A DNA stretch of 64,000 nucleotides. Origin: Fasciola hepatica (lineage: Eukaryota > Platyhelminthes > Trematoda > Plagiorchiida > Fasciolidae). Shown here in pieces: positions 23,946 through 35,022 of this stretch; the stretch's first letter is position 1, and each line of letters starts with the position of its first letter. A program made the position numbers and the translations under genes. Where the stretch lies: contig CANUEZ040000198.1 in the NCBI GenBank assembly GCA_948099385.1, forward strand, positions 3,734,501-3,798,500, in the 5' to 3' direction. The notes beneath the pieces were generated by a model. That model did not search any database and had not been told where the DNA came from. It was given only the letters and a program-made list of their open reading frames with translations.

Positions 23946-24902
23946 GTATAAGTTGTATAACTAATCTTCATGAATTAAAACGAACTCCGTGACTGTGGTT
24001 TGAAAGCATCGGAGTGATCGTTACGGCATAAATAGATCATATGTAACAGAAAATGGTGGTATCTTCTAACATCTGTTACTAATTAGGGTGGTTACAATTA
24101 CTGGTTTGTAAACGGGTGCAAATCGTGGTCAATGCAACGTAATCCAGTCGTTCTATCATTTTTTTGACAGCGATGGAATCAGGATAGGCATGAAAACGTC
24201 AAGAAACAGGTTTATGTTTCTCTGGGAGAAAAAGGGAGCCATACACAGACTGCTGATCACAGTGCTCCAAAATGCCAGAATGTCAAAACCGTCTGGCAAG
24301 AAATCGAGAACAACTTCAGATCTACCGGATCAGTCGGATTTGATGTGCGTTACAACATCAGAGGCTGTCCTCATCTTGTATTGTGTTCTGTATTGTAGAA
24401 AGCACTCAAAGTTCCCAGGGAGATAATGCCTGTATCCAAACTATTGTTTTATTGAAAATCTTGGATACGGGTCACAAGGCTGTTCACGCTAAATTCAAGT
24501 CAAGCAAAGTGAATACTCTATGTACCTGGAGAATTTAAAACACTGGTTATAAATACCAGTTTACCAAATAATGACAGGACATTAGCATTGCATAGCACGG
24601 GAACTGTCATCTCCCTTGGGGGTGTAACAACTAGAGGTAGTCCTCCAGCTAGTGTGCATGCCTCTCTTAATCCAGTCGCGTATACTTGTTTGCTCCTTGC
24701 CTGCTTGCTTGTGCTCGTTACCGTATTTCTCGGGATATTTGATCTTCCTTGAATAATTTGTACACTATGGTCAGAATATAGGAAATGCACATTTAAATAT
24801 ACTACTGAATTTCTTAGCTCCTGCGAGCAGGAGAAATTTGGGTACTGGCAGACAATGCCAGTTACCGTATGATATTCTCCTTTGAGTAGGATGAAAGAAA
24901 AC

Positions 24903-25014
<112 letters not shown>

Positions 25015-28000
25015 CTACCAATGGAACGGAGGGATTGATGATCAAACACCGATTATGTCAGTTTTACATATACCCCAACGGTCGTGTTTCTGAACTATAA
25101 AAACGAACGAAATTACCTGTGACTGTGCATACTCGACCGTTGATGAACTTTAGAATATCATGCCAGCATCACCGATGAGGGAGGTTAGTAAAGACCAGTG
25201 GCACCTTCTGCATGCGAGACGACACCTGATCCGTTGTCTGTTCACCTCATGGGATGGGAATGCCTCACTCGCAAAACGTTTTTACTCCAGCTAGGCCTTG
25301 CTTCACTGATAAAATATTTCGATCGTGGCCAACCCAGGACAGCGGACGCAAACAAAAAATCGTTTGTAATTCCTACGCAGCACATTTTATCCATTTGCGG
25401 AATGATTCATAAACTGTACTGACCGCCACTTGACGAACGTGTCCATCGGCACCTGGAATTAGTTCGCGATAACTCCTTTTGGCTGGATCCCCCATGACTG
25501 TTTCCACCTGGGAGCAAAACGTATTCATCGATGCGTAAATCCCGTGTAAAGCAATAACCATTTGTGGCACAATTGCAACGTGGGTGAGTACCCTTGTCCT
25601 CATTCTTTCCAGCTGGCACAGACCAAATATTGCACCTGAAATCGACACTTCGTATACCTTTTACTATGGGTGGTTTCTCCATGAATGTCCGCTGGATTCC
25701 CATCGATCGGAACATATCGCCACCTACGGTGTGATGTACAGTTCCCTATGAGAGAAATTCTGTTGGCCACAACGAATGGAAACGAATGGCACTGGCATTA
25801 TTTATTCGCTGCAAAACAATGGTGGGATTCGTCTATGGAACAAGACGATCTATATGCATTTGTATCTCGTGAGTATTGTCGTTCAAAACCGTGTTCCAGG
25901 AATAGCCGCAACGAATTCAGGTCGCGGCATGGTGAGAAATTTGCACCTTGCCACTTGGGGTTTTCCCACCGTGAAAAGGTAAACATGTCCACAGTCACAT
26001 CGAATCCACAAATACCCAACTGGACCATAACCAGACACAAGGAAAATTCGAATATCTATTCGAACGACTAAAAATATTCAAACCCACTTAAAAAGATGCG
26101 CAGACGTGGTTCCAAACGGAGCTGGTTGACTTCAAACCATAGTAACTGGTAACATCGTCCAGACATCAGTCACTAATTACACCTGAGTGCATTTTAATTA
26201 TCAAAAATCTACAGTTGCAATATTGCTTGATAATTTTACGCCCTAACAATGATTCCAGACCCGCGCTGACTCACTGGAGTGAATATGAGAAAATGGAGAC
26301 CGTTCTTGACTATACCAGCAAGTTTGTGCGCCAATATAACTGTTATGAACCCGATGAACTAGAACAAGAAGTTTCGGCGGAAGCACACTTTCTACTAGAA
26401 GGACATCTTACCTGTGAGAACACAGCTCAACTTCTTAAACCAAAGGGAACTCAAAATCCGCAACTCTATGGTCCACCGAAACTACACAAACCAGAAGTTT
26501 AACTTAGACAAATACAATCAATGATCAATTTATCACAGCACGAATTGGCGAAATGGGTGTTGAAATTGTTTGAGATAGTTGATGATCCAATGGCCAGAGA
26601 AACTATCAAAGAAAATTTCAAAATAGTAGAGATCTTTGGGCCAGATAATTGTGAAAGGGAAACACACGGCTTTATTTGATGTCCACTCACAGTTCACGAA
26701 CTTTCCTTTACGGAGGCCATACATACCATCTGCTACCATGGAGAGCAAAACCAACTCAAAATCGGTATACTAGTCCCATTTCAGGAACGACAATTACTAC
26801 CATGCTCAACAGTCGTATCGTAGTCTTCCATTGGCCGAGCCTACAGACAGATTGGCGCAGTCGCAATACGGAGCTCATTGGATTCATTTTATCAGGAAAT
26901 GTTTTGGCTCACTTTGAGAAAAATACGAGCTTGTTCATGAATGCAATGTAAGCAATATGAGGTCTTATTTCACTTATTTTCCAGTTTTATTTCCAACGAG
27001 AAACCGACATTGATTGAAATCACTCTGGTCACATGCATATTTTGATCTTTCCTCCATCTATTTTTTATCAAGGGCTCTGTTGCATGTGGGCTAGAACAGT
27101 CGCTTCATCGAAGCGGGCGTATTGGATCAGGAAGACAAACTCACAAGAAAGGAAAATCACATTCATGGAAGCTATTTTTGATGTATTACCAAACCTGTGT
27201 TGGAGTGATGGGTACAAGTGACACAAACTACATGAATAAGAAGAGCATGACTGCGGATTAGGCGGAGGACATCCGACGCACACGTGAATCGACAAAACAG
27301 ATAAGTGATAATAGTTAGGAAGTAAATAATAATTCAGACTGAATTCTAACTATAAATAAACGAGCAAGCCGTTACCAATACAGAAACGTCTATGATCGAG
27401 ACCTTTGTTCGTTGTCACAGTTCAGAAAGCAGGAGGCAAATACAACACGGCTAAACACTGAATAATGGAATTGTAATTCATCTCTATTGTAAATCGGTAG
27501 TCAGTTTACTGTGTCGTGTGCAATCGGATGTCCCAATTGTCCCAGTCATCGATACACGGAAATACGAAAATAATCTGAGTAGGAAAGTTGCTTGAATTTT
27601 ACATATACTTCATTTAAACTGTGGTTGAATAAATTGAGGCGTTTAATGGACTAGCTCAAATGTGAATCGACTACTGCAACACATTAATGAGGAAAAAGGG
27701 AAATAGTGTTCCTGAGTAGTAATAGGAAACGATGACGTGCCGAATGAAGTGTAAATCTATTGTCCATGACAAACGAGTGGTTTTCGAACAGTTTATCTTC
27801 CCGGTTTGAGTAAGCTGCTCTGGGTCTTCCATATCGCACGTAGGTTCTTCTTTTGATGACAAAATGTGTCAAATTATGCAAATGAGTCCACGGGGTATCT
27901 GACCTGATTACTGTATAATATAGTGATGATGCTGAATGAAAAATGAAGTGTGTACTCTATAGATCACAGTTAGCCATGTTGTCTTGGAAGATGCTTTTTG

Positions 28001-28145
28001 TTACGAACGCACAAATGATCCTCAACGAAGGCTACGAAAAGATTGCTTCTGCTGTGGTCACAGCAAAACCAGTCCGAATAACAACGAGCGTTAACTGGAA
28101 CGTCATCTATGTTCAGATGAATGTGCTCTTCAATGCGCGGACATT
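25015..28145 (+). repeat. Repeat family A, copy A2
   Basis: This copy starts directly after the T-run at CTACCAATGGAACGG, the point equivalent to 1987 of A1 and 51480 of A3, so the first 2 kb of A1 is absent. It is near-identical to A1 up to 26965, where a 0.95-kb deletion joins the equivalents of A1 3945 and 4905. It then follows A1 again to 28145. It carries a Penelope-like RT fragment (26215-26950). A 128-codon + frame at 25685-26071 is broken in A1 by a stop. Like A1 it is the short form, missing the 0.88-kb segment at 25690 that A3 retains. Confidence 0.85.
26215..26951 (+). pseudogene. Penelope-like reverse transcriptase fragment (A2)
   Basis: The pattern is as in A1: an open frame to LYGPPKLHKPEV, one stop, then SMINLSQHELAKW in the same frame, followed by shifted stretches with FTNFPL and ILSGNVLAHFEK. 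The last 340 bases (26602-26941) are identical by eye to 54933-55272 in A3. No YxDD box or endonuclease follows, because the copy jumps by deletion into a different part of family A at 26967. Confidence 0.7.
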
Positions 28146-28800
28146 TTAATTCCTTGTGATCAAGCCGTCGGGAGGCAATCTGGACAATTGGAAACATAAA
28201 TTTTGAACAAGACTTAGTTATTTTGTACCTTCGAGTAATGGACTATATGCTAATATTACCCCTCAGTGACCTTGATAATACGGTACAATCACATGCGAGA
28301 ATTTCTCCAGAGTGCAGATTCTAAGGCCTAGTAAAGGCCAATTGCTCGATGCCGACATAAATGTATTGATATTTTGCCTACTGACAAGTATTCCTGTGAG
28401 GAATGTCGTTGTAGATAGCATTAACAATTCTGCGTTATCTGTTCACCTCATGAGATGGAAATGCCTCACTCGCAAAACTTATCTACTCCAGCTAGCGCTT
28501 GCTTCACTAATAAAATATTTTATTCAGGGACAAACCAGTACAGCAGCATCAAACAAGAAATTCTTTGTAGTTCCCACGTAGCACATTTGATCCATTTGCG
28601 GAATGATTTATAACCTGTATTCATTCCGAACAATAAACATGGTGACAGTTTTGTTCTTCTTCATTTAACGTGCAGAGTGGTACTAACTGTCTTATCTCAG
28701 ATTCAGGCCACGCAGTCAGGAAATCAAGACAATGATCGTCCTAATACAACCGAATTAGGGTGCATTTTCAATACATGTGCGACTTACGTAGTAATCTGAA
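28146..28800 (+). repeat. Scrambled family A pieces at the right end of A2
   Basis: Four short family A blocks follow one another in an order unlike any other copy. 28147-28215 resembles 4592-4650 and 55965-56030. 28305-28430 resembles 4660-4785. 28436-28640 resembles 2215-2400 and 51700-51890. 28640-28790 resembles 52000-52115. All keep + orientation. The joins at 28215-28305 and 28436 are abrupt. This indicates repeated deletion or template switching, not one insertion. Confidence 0.65.
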
Positions 28801-31800
28801 AGAAACGAATGCAAGCTTTTATTGAAAGGTCCAGAGGGATTCGTGGAGGAAGAATCAAGCAGTTAGTACACTTAGATTAATGTCGAGGCCGAATTACAAG
28901 ATCGTTCATTATTGCGTCGTGGTCTACGAGAAAGTGGACATGGTGAAGGCAGAGGATATTTCCACATGTAAACGTGTGTGAATGAAGGATTTTAGATTTC
29001 GAGCAAATGAAAGTGAAAGATGCGGCTCTATTGAGTGTGGAGGGAAGACAAGGATTTGTGTTCGACGGTGACCTGTAAATTCGTCACACGAATCAAAATG
29101 CATGCTAATGATGTATTCAGTGAGAACATATCTATTGTTGACACAACAGAGGGTAGCAATTTTTGAGATTTGGTGGTAAGATGGAAATTAGACGGTAGAA
29201 GCGTTAGGTATATTTTGGTTATCAGAGAAAAGGTATGGAATGTTATTGAGAACAGAATGGGAGGGAGATCCAAATTGAAGTTTGAACGTCAAATCAACGC
29301 ACCTAAGGATGTTAAGGAAAAGAGAACGGGAAGCAGACAAGCGGACAAGCTCATTCAGACTGTTTCGAGGAAAATGCAATCCTTCGTTCCTATTACAGTG
29401 ACAATGCAAATAAGGAATAAACTGTATGCCACTGGAAAAATAATCACAAAGGTCTTTTCAAATAACGCCGTCAACCGCATTAACACGTAGAACATACAGC
29501 AGATTACCGCGATTGGGGGAACCAAATGCACGTTCGTAGTTAAGAAAACGTAGCCTCACAGTACAGCCATCGTGATTACGCGTAAAAGCTGATGAATCAG
29601 CAATGGATGCATTTGCATCACGTGTTGACAGACAGGGTATATAGGGAAATTGTGTCATGTCACGAGGGTGAACTTGGAGAATTATGCAATGGATGAGTGC
29701 ATTCTTACTTACTTTCAGCAATGCAAATGTTCAATCTATCTGACGGTATTTCTCGGATGCTTTCTTTGATACAGGTTGAGTGCGTATAAATATCCGACGA
29801 TTGGCAATCACCTCAGAATCAATAAGACGAGATGGGATATGATTTCGAAAGAGCAAGGCATTAGCAACATTGATGTTATTTAGTCGAGGCTATCAGATTC
29901 ACGGCACTAGGCTTGTTATTGAACAGTGGGATCAGAGGCAAGGTTGACAGTGTTTAGTTCATGGGATTCCAGATATATTTGAGGAAGTGAGGATGTGTCA
30001 GATTTAACAGTGAACAGGTGATTAGAATCTACGATGCATAGCCGCACATTGAGCCTGGCAAAGTACAACAGATAAATGGCGTTTCAAATCTCACGGCATA
30101 TCACGTGACCCAACACTGTGTATGCTTACAGGTTATTCAGATGTCTTATTTCAGTCTTGATGAGTGTGAATAGCCGTTTACGGCTTGATGCCAGTCAGAT
30201 GTTTGTGCCTTGCCCCTAAAACCACGGGAGTGGGAAACCGATTGTGTGGAACATAAAAGATGTACATGGGGCAACACAAATCATGAAGGTTTGGGTATCG
30301 GTTAGGTGCTCACAGAACGAGAAAGCCTCGTGTAAGAATTAGGAAAATCAGTGGAGGTGGCAAATGTCCCAAGCTTTTTGAGATTCTCCAAAGTGCAAAC
30401 TCGTTTGCAGACAGTGCGCGATGACTTTAGAAAGCTGGTGAAGGCTTTTTCTTAGCAAACACACTTTTGTATCAATAAGTGTAATACAGTGATCAGAAAC
30501 TCCAAAAGAAGCACGTGGAAATACTGCGAAAATGTTTCAATAATTTACTAATACTGAATGCAAAAGGGCATCGAAGCAGTAAGGAAGTGTACAAGACTCA
30601 ATACAATGCAAGGTGATTAGGAAGGATAAGTCAAGTCTACTGAAATCAGCTGACATTCTGCACAAGGACTGATTAACACCTGTATTGAAATAGTTGGGAA
30701 CGCTGTCAATCAACTGATTGATATCATCAGCGGGAGTATCTAGTAAAACATAAGAAATACCAGAGATATGAAGTTGAAATGATCTTAGAGTAAGTGGCTT
30801 TCTATGCACTCGATCTTTATCACGCTCCATTTGAGTGAGATGTGATAAGATTTGCACCACATTCGATAGTTAAGTGTGATTTAAACCATGATTTCTGGAT
30901 AGTGTGTGGACATATAATATGCTAATATTCTACTTATTTCAAGAGATATAATGAAGACAGCTGTTGTAACTAGTCACAGACAGTTACTTGGTTATATATA
31001 ATTGTATCACAACCAGTAGGCAGTAAATAAATCATGCAGATCCATTTACAAATGAGGCGTGTGCGATCATTTGTAACAATCCTAAGCTTCACGTTGTGCG
31101 AATCAATGACTCTAAGATCCCCGTTTTGCTCCCAGAGATTGGATTCTCAGCGAGGTGTAGTAAAAAATAGCAAGAACATATTGTTTCTTGTGCTGTGTGC
31201 TGCGAAAACGATAGCATCAACCAAAAGAGATCGGATTCTCAAACTGACTGGTGTGATGCCACCTGGTAGGCGAACTGGTAGTGAAGAACTGATATTTTGT
31301 TTATGGCTGAGTGAGAGTTGTTTTGTGTCTACGCTGGCTTTTTGTCCAGACCACGGTTAACCAGTTGTGGGATGTTTTTATGACTAGTAGGGTGGTTGGC
31401 CGTGAGGGAGTGTCAACTGAAGGTAACTATTCAGTTGGACTTAAAAGCTACACAAGTACAGAGATATGCAGAATTACACTCGTTAAATACAGCTCATGGA
31501 GGGGAAGTAGAAATCCCGTATATGTGAACGGCTGAACGTGAAATCAGACTTTTCTATACAATCGGCATGTTTCAACAAACGTATGCATGAAGAACATGAT
31601 TTTGGGAGTTCTCTGAACTAATATTACCATTATTTTCTAACTTATGAAAGTCATGAGAAGATAGCCGGTAGCATAAACCTCTGGTTATTTTCATGATAGT
31701 TCCCGATTTGGATTTAGCCGTCAACACTACCTTATTGTTACAACATAAGGGTTAGATGATTTTAAATACTAGTTAACTTAGTGCTTTTAGCTGAATGAAA

Positions 31801-31946
31801 ATGCACGCGATCTACGGGCACGTTTTACAAAATGGATCAATAAAATAATGTGCATTTGTTTGGCGAATAATCGGTGAGTACATACACCGTTTCGTCTGTG
31901 CATTCACGGGCATGTATCTGCGTTTGCACATGGTGTTCATTTTTAT
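28801..31946. other. Unassigned DNA
   Basis: The longest frames are 106-108 codons on either strand (29170-29490 plus, 30537-30860 minus, 31034-31360 plus), without convincing motifs. A minus-strand frame at 29458-29721 contains a stretch faintly like RT motif A, which I did not accept. No splice-bounded exon stood out. Confidence 0.4.
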
Positions 31947-33660
31947 AGCGATCGTTTGCATTTCGTGTATTTCTCGTATCGATACTGTTTCCGTACCACG
32001 TTATATAGAATACATCGTTGCATCTGTCCATCGGCTAGCATCTTCTCTATCTGTTTGATTGAGATGATTTCTATGGGCAGGAATAAAGAAACGTTCACAA
32101 GCCTTGCTCAAACGTCTCCCAAAGTTTGTTTAACATTTGAGGTGATCCAGTGGTATATTATGCGGCTTAGTCAGTGATTATGCTTCCATATTGCATCTGC
32201 CGCACAATCTGCTAATACTAATACGAATACGAAACAATTAGTTGGAAGTTATACTCGACAGACGGAAAATTACCGCAAACTACGGTACCAGGTTTGTGGC
32301 TGGTGAACGAGATGAACATCCAAGTGATCGATCATGATCGGTAAAGTGTGGGCACGGAAAAGCGCTGTTCATTACAATGCAAATCATTGGAGCAGCGGAT
32401 ATCATTTCGAGGTTATTTTACACGAGAAATAGTCAGATCGATTCCTACGGAATTCATGCAAATGAAATGAAGTGAATAGATTTTATTGGAGTGTTGATAC
32501 GCCAGTATCCACCTGGTCAAGAGGAACCAGACGATGTGAATTCACATTCGTCCTAATGGATTTGTACGAAATTCAGTTCCACAAGGAATCACTGTCGGAA
32601 CACGGGACCACTCGTTTGGCAAGATCACATGAAACCAACACATTTGTACAGCCGTCTACCAAGTTTCTTTTCACACCGTAATACAGCTTGAAATAGAACA
32701 GAATGGAACAGACGCTTCACATTAAAATAAGAACAAATATGTTTCTGCTGGTTATTCGATTTATTATGGCACGGAGAAGAGAAGCAAGGTGGGTGGAGCT
32801 ATCGGTAGACTATATTCCAATTTGCATTCAAATAAGGTGAAACCATTTCACTTTGGACTTGTTTTATGTTTTCTATCCATATACTTTTAATTCCCTTACA
32901 AATTGTTTGGTGTTAGTGATTTCGTCACATTATTTTAGTGGGTAACCAGGATACATTCAGAGATCTGAAATGTTGATTCTGAGCACATATTGTGGTGTTG
33001 TTTCGTGCGGATTGGGACTCAATCGGCGGTTGCCGAGATCTGGCCTTTGGCATTTCTTGTTGCTCTCACTTTGACAGTTTATTTGGGACGAGAAACTCCA
33101 TTTGTATTCATCCAATGATCCGATTCACTGGAAGAGATGGTCAATGTCGTTTGTCCGCTTTTCACTAGACGTTTATTTTCCCAACTCGGGTGCTACGTCT
33201 GTGTGCGTTGATACGGTCTTTCTGTGGTTCGGCTTCCGTCACCTGCCTCACACTGAGAGCTGGAATGCACGGATATTCTGCTTTTCACTCGTAAAATGAG
33301 AAATAATCGAGAGATTAACAAAACTTGGATTCCAGCAACGTAATACATCTTTCAGTTTTCGGATATGTGTAACGGGCGATTGATGTCACTCGTTTACCAT
33401 ATCTGCTTCACTGCTACTTCTCAATTCAATTCATGTGTAGACAGATTACTTTTCAGCTGCTTGATGACAAGGTGTGCTATCGTCATTCTTCGTGATATTA
33501 TTGACTGTATATAGTAGATGAGAAATGATGTCACCCTTGTTATTTATTCTTTATCGAACATACCTTAATTAATTTATAGGTCAGTCACTGCAATAGCTGC
33601 CTTCATGATTATGTGACCGTCCTAATGAGCCATCGGATGGATGATGTGTAACAAGTAAGA
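31947..33660 (+). repeat. Repeat family B, copy B2
   Basis: The left part (31947-32885) matches 7646-8545 and the right part (32922-33660) matches 10841-11650, joined with only about 40 bases between. It contains one internal 450-bp unit. The 69-codon + frame at 32472-32681 resembles part of the B1 frame (with RRCEFTFVLMDLYEI in this copy), so a short reading frame may once have been under selection. Nothing in it is recognisable. Confidence 0.75.
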
Positions 33661-33924
33661 AGTAAAATGGGTTGCTATTTATTCATTTCATTTTGCCTAC
33701 TCATAACTTCAGTATGATTTGACATGCAGTATTTGGCCAGCTGATTGGGTATCAAAATTGCTTTACTACGCTGTCCAACAATAAATCCAAGATGACCATC
33801 AATTTTTTATTTTACAGCAGTTTCGCTTGATATGGTGCCACTAGCTTATCGCTTGGTGTAAGAATTGGCGGATCGAATATCAAAACGTGTGGGATTGATC
33901 ATTGGAAAACCGGTGGAAACGTGA

Positions 33925-34141
33925 ACCGCAGTTTTATGATGCACTTATTTAGTTAATGAACTTTCACAGCTTCACCCAAACTAGTCTAATACTGTTGATT
34001 GAACAGTCATTTCAAATAGCATTGTGTTTTCCATCATTCACCAATCTCATTTTACGTGTGGCGTCGTTCAAGGTGTCTTTTTAGTTGACTTATGAAATCA
34101 CGACCCAAGGTTGGAATTATGCCATCCTCGGAAACAATGAC
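33925..34141 (+). repeat. 217-bp direct repeat, left copy
   Basis: This starts at ACCGCAGTTTTATG and ends at GGAAACAATGAC. It matches 34806-35022 over the same length with scattered substitutions. Family B sequence begins immediately after its last base. It does not begin with TG or end with CA, so it does not look like a standard LTR. Confidence 0.75.
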
Positions 34142-34602
34142 TTCCTTGCTCAATCGTCTCCCGAAAGATGATGTTTAGCTTTTCAAGTCATTTAGTGGTA
34201 TAATACGCGGCGTAGTCAGTGATTATGCTCCCATATTCCATCTGCCGCTCAATCTGCTATTCCTAATACGACAACGAAAAAATAAGTTCAACGTTTTAAT
34301 CGACAAACAGAAAATGAACGCAACCAGTGGTACCAGGTTTGTGGCTGGTGAACGAGATGAACATCCAAGTGATCGATCACGATCTGCATTGTGCTGGCAC
34401 GGAAAAGTGCTGTTCATTACAATTCAAACCATTGGAGAAGCGGGTACCATTTCGTGGTTATTTCACACGAGAATTAGTCAAATTATTGCCTACGGAATTC
34501 GTGCACAGAAAATGAAGTGAGTAGATTGCATTGAAGTATGGATACGCCAGTATATATTTGGTCGAGAGCAACCAGGCGATGTGAATTTACTTTTGTCTTG
34601 AT
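34142..34602 (+). repeat. Repeat family B, partial copy B3
   Basis: This contains the family B segment from CTTGCTCAA(A/T)CGTCTCC through the internal unit with GGTTTGTGGCTGG, cut off at about 34602. It corresponds to about 7815-8225 of B1 and 32100-32565 of B2. Confidence 0.75.
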
Positions 34603-34805
34603 GGATCGACCTTCGTATACCTTTTAATAAGAGTGGTTTCTCCATGGATGTCCGTTGGATTGGAATGTCACAACAGTAAATCACTACATCTCAGAGCTCT
34701 TGGTGATGGGAGTTCATCATACAACAGAATGATTGGCTTGACATTGATGATCCGTCCAGTCTCAGCGATACGGGTCAGCAGTGATTCATCTGTGAGAAAC
34801 TGACC
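34603..34805 (+). repeat. Repeat family A, partial copy A5 (long form)
   Basis: This matches 53106-53292 of A3, including the junction TCCGTTGGATTGGAATGTC. That junction is absent from A1 and A2. It therefore derives from the long form of family A and shows that the extra A3 segment is not unique to A3. Confidence 0.8.
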
Positions 34806-35022
34806 ACCGCAGTTTTATGTTGCACTTATTTAGTTAATGCACTTTTACAGCTTCATCCAAACTAATCTGTCACTGTTGATTGGACAATCATCTTAAATAG
34901 CATTGTGTTTTCTATCGATCATCAGTCTCATTGTACGTGTGGCGTTGTTCAAAGTGTCTTCTTAGTTGACTTATGACCTCACGACCCAAGGTTGGAATTA
35001 TGCCATCTCCGGAAACAATGAC
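34806..35022 (+). repeat. 217-bp direct repeat, right copy
   Basis: This is the second member of the pair, the same length as 33925-34141. Together they bracket 664 bp made of B3 and A5 pieces. Confidence 0.75.

Noticed and set aside
29458..29721. Minus-strand frame with a stretch resembling non-LTR RT motif A (LNYERAFGSPNRGNLL)
   Set aside because: The residues around it do not match the fingers or the motif B and C regions of any RT type, and no other copy supports it. The likeness may be chance.
33925..35022. The 217-bp pair as LTRs of a retrotransposon
   Set aside because: The ends are not TG...CA, no polypurine tract or primer binding site lies inside, and the interior is made of pieces of families A and B without retroelement domains.
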